This document shows, piece by piece, positions 23,060 through 35,769 of a stretch of 64,000 bases of DNA. The position numbers and the translations under genes were made by a program. Position 1 is the stretch's first letter; each line of letters begins with the position of its first letter. Below the pieces are notes generated by a model that worked only from the letters and a program-made list of their open reading frames with translations, did not search any database and was not told the DNA's origin. The stretch covers positions 254,515,826 through 254,579,825 of the forward strand of contig NC_133658.1 of assembly GCF_037893015.1 (NCBI RefSeq). The letters run 5' to 3'. The DNA comes from Macrotis lagotis. Lineage: Eukaryota; Chordata; Mammalia; Peramelemorphia; Peramelidae.

Positions 23060-23262
23060 CAGAGGTGTCAAATATGGGACTGGTGGGCCCATAGCACTTT
23101 CAAACGTGACTGAACAAGATTAAAATGCAATTTGGAAATCTTTAACAAAAATAAATAAAACATAGATAATAATTATGTCATTTTCTGAGTCAAAATATAG
23201 CCTACAGGGATCATTACATATAGTGTAGTGGTCAACATTTTTATTTGAGTTTGACACCACTG
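23060..23262. mobile_element. hAT-type non-autonomous element in the probable 3' UTR
   Basis: Inverted ends CAGAGGTGTCAAA (left) and TTTGACACCACTG (right), with 8-bp flanks 'ctctaacc' and 'ctctaagc' (one mismatch). 203 bp, non-coding. The same family as 58833-59025. Confidence 0.75.
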
Positions 23263-24833
23263 CTCTAAGCAAAACAGAGAAACCACCTATTCCAAGTACC
23301 ATCCTGGTTAGTGGGAATTACCCTAGGGTAGAGATGGAGCAGGGGAACCAGGTAGTGTTAGCTTTGTTTCTTCAAGCCTACACATTTGAAATATCGAGCA
23401 TCAGATCTCACTTTACCACCAGAGGCTTCACTTGAGAAGGTAACATCAGTTCATGAGGTGTTAGAATATGAAGTCAAGATGTTAAGTATATGTTACTGAT
23501 GAAGACTCATTCATTTCTTCCATACTGCACAAAGTAACTATATTTAAAGGAGTGATTTTAAACCCAAATATTACTTTGCCCTATGCAGAATTCTTTCAAA
23601 TTTCTGATATCACTCTTTGAACCAAGTTATGTTTCACAAGAAATACTACTGTATAAGAAACACCCACCCCCACAAAAACTAAGTCCTGGTGGAAGAAAAA
23701 GCTTTAGCACTGGCTTCTTTTCAACAAGTTTGCTTTCAAATTGGTCTCACTGGAGCACATTCCCATTCCCAAAGTCGTGGCTGTGGCCTTCTCTCCACTA
23801 AAGTTTTCTAGCTTTAAAAAAATCACTGATGAATGCTAACAATGTAGGAAGCCTCAGCTTATTGTTGGTTCATCTTCAATAAGTCCTCTTAACAGGAAAC
23901 AGATTTTTTTTTATGTAAGTGAAGAGTGGCAGCTCTTTGACCTTTTTTTTTTTCAGTCTCAGAGGATTTGAGCTACATCTGCCATACTGTCTAAAGAATT
24001 AGTTGAGTGCCTTATCACTCTGTCGACACAATTCAGAGGCATCTCAGTGGCTGATTTTCACTCTGTTGAAGTTTAGGGAAAATTCTCAGAGACCCACTTG
24101 TATCATTAGATTATTAGATCTGCCACAGAGGTGATGACACCTTTAAAAAATAATTGATTATGAGGCTGGTGAGATTGAAAGGAATGCCATGAACACTGGA
24201 CCATAGTAGGGTAGAACCAGATCTGGGTCTCTAGCCTGGCAAATTCAGTCCTGTTATTTTTATAAAAAGTGGAAAGTTAAAAGTGACACCATAGAATTGC
24301 AAGCAGATTTCTTTATAAATAATTTTATATGACACTCAATGCCTCTCCCCAAATGTACTAAGTACGATTATATCTCACTACAAAGAAAATTTTAAATAAA
24401 AATAAAGCAACAATAGAACAGTTCTAAACCAAAACAAGATAGTTCTTTGCAGTCTTCATCTCATTAACAACTATTGCCACATGATGACCTAAATAATGGT
24501 CATTAAGCCACTTTCATGGGGCCCTTCATGAATATCTTGACCAAGCCACCAATTTCTTCATATTCACACCCACTCAATTTAATGATAATTGAATAGGGGC
24601 AAAACTGACCCAATGAGATGTGTGTAGGTACCCACCCCACTCCTATTACTTTGCAAAAGGGTTCAGTTAACTGAATTTGTAAAGTCTCCTCTCCTGTAAA
24701 GTCTCTTACTGCATGATCCATATACAACTATCATGATCCATATACAACTATCATAAGTAGTCGTTAATAATAATACATCATCTTGTTCCATCAGTAATGT
24801 GCAAAATAAGGTTCTTGATAACAGATGAGCAGT

Positions 24834-24970
24834 CTATGACGTGAGCTTTGAGTAACTTGGAGGAGAGAATCGCCTTCGTAGGTATTTCAGGACATAAAGG
24901 GGAAGACAGCTGACCAAGGTGATGACTGTGACCTTCCACAAGAATGACACAGTGGCAATGAAGTAAACAT
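24834..24970 (-). CDS. ATP9A: ATP9A terminal coding exon E13 (M10, stop)
   Basis: 137 coding nt, acceptor 'gttattgcag'. After completing Asp it encodes [19 protein letters not shown] (M10), then LKYLRRRF, ends [10 protein letters not shown] and stops with TAG at 24836-24834. The exon continues as the 3' UTR. Confidence 0.97.
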
Positions 24971-27900
24971 CTGCAATAACAAAAAAAGGAAAACATCACT
25001 AAATTGAATCTAGTGTTTTCAGAATTGTATATGACCTGGGGAGGGGGGGACTCATATGCTACTCAAAAGGAAAAATACTCCACAGAGAAAATGTATTAAG
25101 TCCTGGTATCTTTATCTTTCCTGTACCTCCTCAGATTGTCTTCCTATAATTAAATCTGCTTCTACTGATGGCTATATAATTAGTTACTCTTTTTTTTAGG
25201 CTGACCTTCAAAGCTTTCCACACTTTGGCCCCCATCTACTTCTCTAGCCTTAGCTCAAATTATTATTCTATTCATGCCTTATTCTCTAGCCAAAGTGAAC
25301 TACTTTCCTGTCTGTTCATTCTAATTTCTTTTACTTGGAAATTCCTCCCAGGCCCATTTATTCCAGTCAGACTTCTACTCTTCCTTAAACACCAAATTCA
25401 AATGTACCTTCTACATAAATTTGTCCTGGTTTTCACATGCTAGATTTGATTACCCCCCCCATAATATTCTGTACATCATTTGGAGGTGCTTATTCTTCCT
25501 AGAAGCAATTAGTTCTGTATAACCAAAATATATAGCTAAAATATAAGTCTCTTGAAAGGGGTCATATTTTTTTTATTCCCCACAGTTATCTTGCATACAA
25601 TAGCTGCTCAAAAATGAATGAATAGCAGCTCACATTTCTACATCATTTGAAAGTTTGCAAAAAAGTTTCCTCCATAACACCCCCCGAGGTGATTATTTGC
25701 AAGCATTATTTTTTCCCCATTTTCTAGGAGAATATATCAGAGAGATTGTGACTTTTCCAAGGTCAAATGACTAGAAAGTAGGAGAATCAAGACTATGGTT
25801 CATATCTCCCAGTCACCTTGGGAATGCTCTATCCAATGCACCACACTGTCTTCCCATACTTTTTGCTACATAACAAGAGTCTCTCTGGGTGGTTTTTTTT
25901 TTAATTTGGGAATTTTCTGACTTGGGATTCTTTGTCTCCTTTGAGCTCTGAAACTATATTCTGGATCCTTCATTTCAAAGAGATAATCCAGTATTCCCTT
26001 TGGCCAGTTTGAGTTCACCAGAAATCTACTATCTGTACCTGAAATAAATTCAAAGTAAGTTGAGTTGCTCATGTGTTGTGATCTTCCATAAAGATCAGTT
26101 CTGTACAAAGGAAATGAGGGCACAAACTTCTCTGAGTACAAGACATAGTGATTGGTATTTATGAATTTTGAGAGAGGAGGAGTGACATCTTGTGGTTCTC
26201 CGAAGTATGTGGAGAAAATTCTACTGAGGGGAAATTATGTAGTAACCAGATTAACCAAGCAATGGCATACCCTGTCTTCTTACAATCCTAAGTAAGAGAA
26301 AATAAGAAACCATTGTCTGGATGTCTTCAGGTTTAACAAGGAGAAAGCCAGAGGTATCCTCTGGGCTCCAGTTCAACTTCTGCTGGTTATATAAAAGTCA
26401 TGAGTATTCTCTTTTTTAGGTTCACCAGAGCTACTGGAGTGCAGTTTCCTCCAGGAGAGTATTCCTAGACATCTCAGTTCATACAGATCTTTCCTTCCTA
26501 GAGACTCTCATAGTCTCTGTCTATAGGGACTCCTGCTTGTCTCTGTTATTCACTTGCCAATCATCCTCCCTGGCTTTAGGCTGTCAGTTATCTTTATAAA
26601 ATAATTTGTTATATTTATTTATTACCATTGTATATTTCTTTAGGGTTTGCAAACTGCTTCACAAACATTAGCTCATTTTGATCCTCAAAGCCAAATAAAT
26701 GAGTATAAGTTCATCCCAATTTTGGAGATGAGGAAATGAGAACTCAGGGTATTGAAAAGTAAATCTATCTATCTATCTATCTATCTATCTATAAGCATTT
26801 ATTAAATACTATGTTCCAAAAACTATGTCAAATACTGGGTACACAAAGAAAAATGAACATGAATCCTTGCTCTCAAGAAGTCTGCATTCTAATGAGGCAA
26901 ACAACATTTCATGAGCCTTAAAACTGCAGGAAATTATTGGGACACCCTGTAGCAATCAGAATTTACAGAAAAATACAGAACTGATGGAAGGCAACCTTGG
27001 AGGCTCAAGCAGCTGAGGGACAGAACAGAAAAGAAGGGAACAATGGGAGTGGAAAAACCTTCTAGAGGAACCAGTACTTGAGCTGAATCTTAAAAGAAGT
27101 CTGGGATTCTATGAGTCAGAAATTAGAAAGGAGAACATTCTAATGACAGAAGATGGAGTATTTTTATGTATAAGTAATAGCCAGTAGACCAGTATGATTT
27201 GCCCCGATTGTCCAGCTAGTAAGTAGGGCTCAAACCTAGGTCTTCGGATGAAATCCAAAGCATATTCACTATTCCACATTGCCTCCAATTATGCTGTAAG
27301 ATTCTCAAGGCACAGGGACATAATTTAGACTTCTCTGTGCTTCATACATCCTGTTGAGAATACAGTCTATAATCTACTTCCTAGCTCACTGAATACATAA
27401 TAACTTTGACACATCAGAGAATTTTTTCTAAGTTTTCCTGCTTACTGTTGTTCAGTTGTCATTTCTGACTCATTGTGACATGTGGTGGGGGGGGGGGGGA
27501 CGGAGTTCTTAGCAAAGAAGTGGAGTAATTTAACATTTCTTTCTCCAACTCATTTTAAAGATAAGGAAACTGACTTGTCTAGGGTCATACAATTAAGCTA
27601 GTAAAGCTTAATTTGAATTTAATTGAGGCTAAATTTGAACTCAGGAAGATGAGCATTCCTGACTCCAGGTCAGTTCTCTACTCACTGTGCTACCTTCCTA
27701 TTTATAGAGATGTCATTTTTGCTCACAATTAACCACTTCGTTGGAATTTTATTAGGCTAATGAAGGAAATTATATCTAATAGCTCTTCCAAATAAAGAAA
27801 TAATAAGATAAACCCAAAGAGTCCAGCCATTGGGATAAAAACTCGCTCTTTGATAAAAACTGCTGGGATAATTGGAAGTTAGTATAGAAGAAACTTAGAT

Positions 27901-30900
27901 TAGACCAATACCTCACACCCTTTACCAAGATAAGATCCAAATGGTTACAGGACATAGACATAAAAAACAATACTATAAGCAAATTAGAAGATCAAGGACT
28001 AGTCTACCTGTCAGATCTATGGAAAGGGGAACAGTTTATGACTAAGGAAGAGTTGGAGAACATCACCAAAAACCAATTAGATGATTTCGATTACATTAAA
28101 TTAAAAAGTTTTTGCACAGATAAAACCAATGTAATCAAGATCAAAAGAAAAGTAGTAAATTGGGAAACAATCTTTACAACTAATGATTCTGACAAAGGAC
28201 TCATTTCTAAAATATACAGAGAACTGAGTCATATTTTTAAAATAAAAAGCCATTCCCCAATTGACAAATGGTCAAAGGATATGCAAAGGCACTTTACAGA
28301 TGAGATCAAAGCAATCCATAGCCATATGAAAAAATGCCCTAAATCATTAATTATTAGAGAAATGCAAATTAAAGCTTCGCTGAGGTACCACCTCACACCT
28401 CTCAGATTGACCAGTATGACCAGGAAGGATAATGATCATTGTTGGAAGGGATGTGGGAAATCTGGGACACTATTACACTGTTGGTGGAGCTGTGAACTCA
28501 TCCAACCCTTCTGGAGAGCTATTTGGAACTATGCCCAAAGGGCAACAAAAATGTGCATACCCTTTGACCCAGCAATACCACTACTGGGTCTATACCCTGA
28601 AGAGATGAGGAAAAAGGGTAAAAACATTACTTGTACAAAAATATTTATAGCAGCCCTGTTTGTGGTGGCAAAGAATTGGAAATCCAGTAAATGTCCTTCA
28701 ATTGGGGAATGGTTTAGCAAACTGTGGTATATGTATGTCATGGAACACTATTGTTCTATTAGAAACCAGGAGGGACGGGATTTCAGGGAAACCTGGAGGG
28801 ATTTGCATGAACTGATGCTGAGTGAGATGAGCAGAACCAGAAAAACACTGTACACCCTAACAGCAACATGGGAGTGATGTTCAACCTTGAAGGACTTGCT
28901 CATTCCATCAGTGCAACAATTGGGAACAATTTTGGGCTGTCTGCAAAGGAGAGTACCATCTGTATCCAGATAAGGAGCTGTGGAGTTTGAACAAAGTACA
29001 AAGACTATTCCCTTTAATTCGGAAAAAAAAAACCCAGATGTCTTATGGTTTGATCTGGTTACCTCTGAGAATTCTGTTCTCTTTAAGGATATGATTTCTC
29101 TCTCATCACACCCAATTTGGATCAAGGTACAACATGGAAACAAAGTAAAGACTGATGGAGTGCTATCTGTGGGGTGGGGGTGGGGGGAGGGAAGCAAGAT
29201 TGGGGGAAAATTGTAAAACTCAAATAATATCTTTAATAAAAATTTTAAAAAAAACTTAAAAAAAGAAATAATAATAATAGTGTGCATTAAATAACACTTT
29301 GTCATTTGCAAGCACTTTACATCTGTTATCTCACTTCACTGTCACAACAACAACTGCTCTAATGGTGATACCTGGATCTGAATCACAGTCAAACAATGGG
29401 AGGTTAAGCTAGAAGTCAAATACAAACTGAGTGTGATTCAGTAGAAAGAATAATGGAACCATAACTATAACTTTCACAGACATTTAACTTCTCTGGGCTT
29501 TAGTTTTCTCAACTATAAAATGCGGAGCTTAGTTTTTCAAGTTTCCTTCTAACTCTATAATTTGATGACCCTAAATCCATCTTCATGGTCCAACTGAATT
29601 ATTTACAAAACTGGACTTTGTTCGGTTGTTTAAGTCATGTTCAATTCTCTGTGATGTCATCTGAGGTTTTTTTTTTTATTTTTTCCCTTTCTTTCTTTCT
29701 TTTTTTTTGAGTCAATCAAGATTAAGTGACTTCTAGGGTCACAGAACCTAGTAAGTGTCTGAGGCCACATTTGAACTTGGATCATCTTGACTCCAGGGCC
29801 CACAGTCTAGCCACCACACCACCTAGCCACTCATATTTGGTATTTTATTTCTTTTTTTTTTTTTAGGTTTTTGCAAGGCAAATGGGGTTAAGTGGCTTGC
29901 CCAAGGCCACACAGCTAGGTAATTATTGAGTGTCTGGGACCAGATTTGAACCCAGGTACTCCTGACTCCAGGGCTGGTGTTTTATCCACTGTGCCACCTA
30001 GCTGCCCCTTTATTTGATATTTTCTTGACAAAGTTACTGAAATGGTTTTCCATTTCCTTCTCTGGTTCATTTTACAGATGAAGAAACTGAGGCAAGTAGG
30101 ATTAAATGACTCAATCAAGGTCATACAGCTACTAAGAATCTGAGGCTGGATTTGAACTTAGACTTTCCCGACTCCAAACCTAGCACTCAAGACTTAATGG
30201 AATTCACCTAAGACATTTAAAAATTATAGAGATCCACAGACAATGCTTATAAATATTTTTGGAAATGTAGGAAACAAGCAGTGATTCAAAAATGAAAAAA
30301 GATGTACAACTATCTTTGACCTTGGGAACCAAATAACCCTGGCTTAAGCATTTAATAGAGCAAATAAACTTGAGTTTTTCTTGCACTGGGCTGGCAAGAT
30401 TGGATTGCCATAGGAATATCCATAGTAAAACACAGTGACTATCAGGTCAGCTGAATGACTCACATGCAAAAGATTAATGAAGCTGGGAAAAGAGAAAAAC
30501 TTTCATTTTAAATCTGTCAGTCAATTCTTCTGTTACTATCACCTGAAAAGGTGTTGACCTCTCTTTTTGGAATGACTTTAATTAAGATGTTAGGGACACT
30601 GTGCACAGCTCTTTATAACTACTAATCCCAAAGGATCATGTTGCAACCTGATAGTGACCAACTTTGGAGTAGCCTAAGAGATTCATTCATTCAATGAACA
30701 CTTACTGACGGGTTGCTCTATATTAGGTACTGTGAGGGATACAATATATTAGGCATAGTCTATGACTTCATGGATACAAATACCATTAACATAAAGTGGA
30801 ATGGCAAAGTATAATAAGAAAGATCCAGATTGTTGTAGGAACTCAAAAGATCTAAGAATCAAGCTTAGCTGGGAGGGATCACTGTTATCATTCAATGCCT

Positions 30901-32770
30901 CTAGACACCACCATCTATATATATTCAATACTCCTATGGACCACAAGTGCCCATCCATGGGACTTTTATATTTGAGGTCTGACAATTATTTTATGGCTAC
31001 TTCAACTTCTGCTCCAATGATTTCAGTTACTTAGAGACTGGTAGAACCAGCAGATAGATCATATAGAGAAGCAATCTCAGGTAGCTCTGAACCAAAACTT
31101 TTCCCAACTACAATTTATACCTAAAATATCAATCAAATCACAAAATTCTGCCATCTGTTATAAAGAGGGTTAAACAAGATTTTGCATGACCAACACATAA
31201 TCTTATGTATAATACTTAATAAATACTTATTAGATTGAACTGAATTGAACAGTTCCAAGGTTTATCACCAACCCATCAGCCAATAATGGAAAAGGAATAA
31301 GGATAAGAACAAGATCTATGATTTCAATGGTGTAGAGAACTTCTAAGTGAAAACACTATCTCTACCAATGTACCTTCTCTGCAACTTAAAATGTCAGAGA
31401 ATTGTTTAAATCACAGAGAAATTAAATACCATAATGGGTATATGTCAGAGACAGTATTGTCTCTGAATCTGAGGTTCTAGTCCCCTGGAAAAATAATTCC
31501 AAAACAAGATCTACTGACAGAAAATGATTGATGTCCACTACATGCATGAAATGCTCTTCATCAAGTCAGTTTCTCTGATTGCTATGAGCTTGGATCTCAA
31601 ACCAGCTTATACTAGGTTTAAATAAATTGGCACCTTACCAATGAACTCATGTAAGAAGACCAGGGAGGCGATGTAGCAGGAGAGGCTGAGCAATTCCGCC
31701 ACAATCATGAGCCAATGCCATGTCTGAATCGTTAATGCCACCATCAACAGCTCAGTAAGAATCAGGGATGTGAAGGAGATTGCAACAATATGAACAAATT
31801 CAGACTCAAACAGCAGTAATGCTCCATACATAATGATGCTACCTACAAAGTCAGGAAGAGAAAACCCTTAGTGAAGTGAACAGACTAAAGGATGGGTTCC
31901 CCTCACCACAAGTTTATTGTAAACATTTATTCATCTTATGAGACAACAAGCATGGTGACTATTGTGTTGGACCAAGAGTCAGTAGGAACTAACTTCAAAT
32001 CCTACCTAAAATCCTACCTCTGAGACTTACTGGGTAACCAAAATGACAAACCACCTCTGAGCCTGAGGCAACTTATTAAATCAAATTAAAAGTTCTGAAA
32101 CTTTTTAGTCTCAATTCCTCTTTATACTCTTAAAAATTACAGAGGACCCCACCCCAAATTGTTTTTGTTTATAAGGGTTATATCTATAAATATTTATCAT
32201 TTTAGAAATTAAAATGTCAAAATATTGTTATAAAAATAGTTTTGAACTTGCAGATCCCCTCAAAAGGCCTTGAACACACTTTGAAAACCACTGAACTAAG
32301 TAATGGATGAGTTATGATCTGTACTAATGAAAAGTTTTCACATTCATGAAATTCCATATTCTTGATCTATGGATAAATTTCTTCTTCATATCCACATTCA
32401 ACTTTTTTTATTTAAAAAATAAAGTAAAACTTTCTTAGAAACTAAAACAAATAGCTGAAAATAGAAGTGCCAACTACTTCACTATAGATCAGCATAATAA
32501 TCAGTTATTGAATCATACTGGTCATAGAGCAATAATGAGCATTTATAATTTATAATAACTTTTCATAAGAGCACCTATATAATTGTTGAATAGCAAAGTA
32601 TGCAGAAGCAAGAAAACAATCTACAGAATTATTAAGACAATGTAATGAAATAAAAATAAAAATGGATACTGAATGCTATGTAATTATAAAAACTATAAAC
32701 TTAAATACAATTATATCTAATAAATAATAGTATCTACTATACACACACACACACACATATATATACATAT

Positions 32771-32812
<42 letters not shown>

Positions 32813-35728
32813 TATAACATAATGGTAATTATAGAAACTTGTCCCTAAAATAAATATGAGAAAAACGTACCCCCTTCCTCTATTCTTTGTAGAGGCTGGG
32901 GAACTATGACAGTGGAATATTGCAAGCATTGTCAAATGACTCAATTGATATATTGGTTGAATTTGGCAAATTGCTTCCCCCCCTTTATTTTCCTGTTAAA
33001 AGGGATGGTTTGCTGGTTAGAGGAAGAGGAAGGAAAATATTCAGAAATAAAGGTGATTTAAAAACAAAAACAAAAAATCTTTAAAAACTTTAAACAGTAT
33101 TCCCTGAGTAATAATGATGACAATAGTTCCCTTTTCTGGTTCACAACGCATTTTTTGCATAAGAACTTAGTGAGACAGGTAAGTATCACCATTCCTTTGC
33201 ACAATTGAAAATCTGAGGTTCAGAAAAAGATCAAATAAGCTGTCCAAGGTCATGGTGGTAATAACTATCAGAGTCTGAATTGGAATCCAGCTTGTCCAAC
33301 TAGTGATTTTTCACTATACCAAACCAACACTGGCTTCATGTCTGACAAACAGTTCATAAACAAAATTCAATACCTCTCTTACTCTTGACTTTCATCTAAT
33401 ACTTGCAAGGATCTGTAACAACAGTGTAAGAAGAACTTCCCCCACTATAATACAAAGTCATGGTTCATAATGGCTGCTTTAACATATTGTGTGTCAATTC
33501 ATTTCTTCCAAAACAAACAGACACTATGTTGCCTCCTTTTGGACATACTATGAAGAAAGCAAAAAAGGGGAAAAAAATTAACTTCCTTACCCTGATAGAC
33601 ACTTATCAAAACCCATATTAAGAAGGTCTTGTAGGACAATGGCCGTCCCTAAGTAAAAGAAAAAGATTAGAGAGAGTTATGTAAAAACTAATTAACTGCC
33701 ATCTGCCTTAATTTTACCAGAAGGAAATATCTATCCATTAACTTGAACTAAGTAAAAGTTCTGCCTAACTTTACTAAAAGTCTTTTTTTTATTAAGATAC
33801 TAGAGAAATTAACTTTGAAAGGAATCAGCATCAGACTTCAAGTATGATTTGCCCTTCAGTATTTATAAGGTCTGACCACATTCCATTATGCTCAGATAAC
33901 ACATGAAACACTATGTATAGAATGCTCTTGGAAAATAGAGAAAGATTTTGGTGAACCTTAAGGAGGTCCTTGTAGAGTTCTGGATATAGCATAGCAACTT
34001 CAGACTTGACATCTTTGTCCAGGACCAAAGAGAATACAGGAAACATAGTGTAAATAGTGGAATACCTAGAAATGAGGAAAAATCACAAATTACAACCCAT
34101 CAATATACAGAAAGGAGTAAAAAGCAATTATTTTGAAATTTTTCCTATATAAAAGGCACTAGGATTCAGATTGTTTCCTGCTTGGCAAACCTAATAGCTT
34201 ACCATTACCCCATATTTTCTTAAACTTCCCTATCATCTGAAAATTTCATTCTTTCTAACTGAGACTGCAAAGCTAGGAACAGCTGAAAAATTCAATTATC
34301 TATTGTCCTATCTATTCCATAAGCAAAGATATCTGGAATTATCTCTTCTACAAAACAACCTCCTAGATGAAAAGGATATTTGTGGTCTCAACCCTCTTCA
34401 ACCTCTTCCCAGTATATGCTTTTAAATTATTCAGTACTAGAGAATCCAGGTTCCATATGGCCCTGAATTTCCATATGTATATCAGATTCTGAAGATCTAT
34501 TTACATCCTATAAAGTCAAGGTTGTGAAAACAACTCCAGTTGAGTAGAAAGTAGTAATGTAACAACTATTCCATTTTAAAAGATTCCTGAGATCCTCTCA
34601 GGTCAGGAATATAATAGAGTCTAGGGTGGCAATATAAGTTGGTAGGTATAGTTACTAGTTTATATTTTTGAAAGTTAAGAAGTTAAGAAGATGAATTATA
34701 ATGCACATGCTCCTTCATATCAACCCTGCCATGGAAGCTACACTGCCTAGCTATAGCCCTGAATGACTTGTGATTCTGAACAGAACTTTTAGAAGCCCCT
34801 ACTTTACCTCCTACCTTCACTTAGCAAAGTCTCCTCTCCACTCAGGTAGTTCCTATGCCTTTAGAAGCACATATCTGATCCCACATATTTTTTCCCAGAA
34901 ACTCCATAGAGACAATGAAGATGTGAAATTAGGGTTTTGCTTTTGTTGCCAACTTAGTAGGCAATTAGTCTGGATCCTCAAAAGGGCAAAAGTAATTTCT
35001 TCATCCCCAGGTAATACCAATGAAAGAATAAAGGCTACAAAAACAAGAGACTTCACTTTTGAAGCTAGGTTGAGATCATGAGGTTTAAGAACTTATTTCA
35101 AGACTATGTTCAACTGCATTTCCATTAATAGCCAGGCCTAATGACAAAAGATATGAATCCAAAATAATTGGGCATTGAAAGTCCTTTGCAAAATGATTGT
35201 GTCATCCTGGGGAAATGTCTCACTTATAAAAGATTTCAAAAAGAAAAATCTCTCTAAGAATTTCTTTAAATAATGATGAACCTACCCAATGATGAGAAAT
35301 CCTTGATAAAGGGGTACAGAAGCAAAATAAAACACCGAGGAAAAAACAGCCTGTGACAAAGAAAGAAAAAGGGTTACACACAAAAATCCATTCCCAATCC
35401 CTTCACATGCTCAAATATCCCCTGATTTAAGCCCATCTGTTTCCTGAGTTGGAAATTATTGGCTACTGACAGTGATAACTCAGCAGAAGAATACAAATCA
35501 GAGCCAATGAGGCCTTTAGCGGAAGAAGAAAAGGAAGTTAGGGACATTCTATTCCAGGAGCTAATTCTTGGTTGTAAATTTTCCTGCAAAAATCAAAGGC
35601 AGTTCAAAGAGAGTTGACACCTGAGGTACTGATTAACATAAAAGCTTGGGTTTTGCTCCTAGGAATGGCTCTAAATCAAAGACATCCCACTCTCATTTCC
35701 TGAGAGAAGGGGCAAATCCATGGTTACT

Positions 35729-35769
<41 letters not shown>

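Larger units (their letters stand above)
19360..24833 (-). other. ATP9A: Probable ATP9A 3' UTR
   Basis: Lies directly downstream of the ATP9A stop codon on the minus strand and extends about 5.4 kb to a candidate poly(A) signal at 19379-19384. The block lacks the SINE and L1 insertions that are dense on both sides. It carries only a MIR-like fragment (20175-20345), an hAT-type element (23060-23262) and microsatellites. Several other AATAAA motifs occur on the minus strand (for example near 22230, 22416, 21550 and 19635), so shorter isoforms are possible. The length is comparable to my recollection of a multi-kilobase UTR in human ATP9A. The distal boundary is inferred. Confidence 0.5.
29615..30195 (-). 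mobile_element. MAR1 CORE-SINE interrupted by two SINEs
   Basis: The outer MAR1 starts 'ttgttcggttgtttaagtca' (29615-29670). It resumes at about 30018 with 'tttcttgacaaagttactg', 'catttccttctctggttca' and 'gatgaagaaactgaggcaag'. Between them lie an older reverse SINE (about 29671-29832) and a younger one (29848-30008). Confidence 0.7.
24971..31638 (-). other. ATP9A intron E12-E13
   Basis: 6.7 kb. Holds an L2, MIR-like fragments, an (ATCT)n run, a MAR1, a recent L1 insertion and a MAR1 split by SINEs (listed separately). 30196-31638 looks unique and shows no exon. Confidence 0.85.

Noticed and set aside
28748..29311. 187-codon minus-strand open frame
   Set aside because: Antisense to the L1 ORF2 end and 3' UTR; no similarity to a known family and no coding character.
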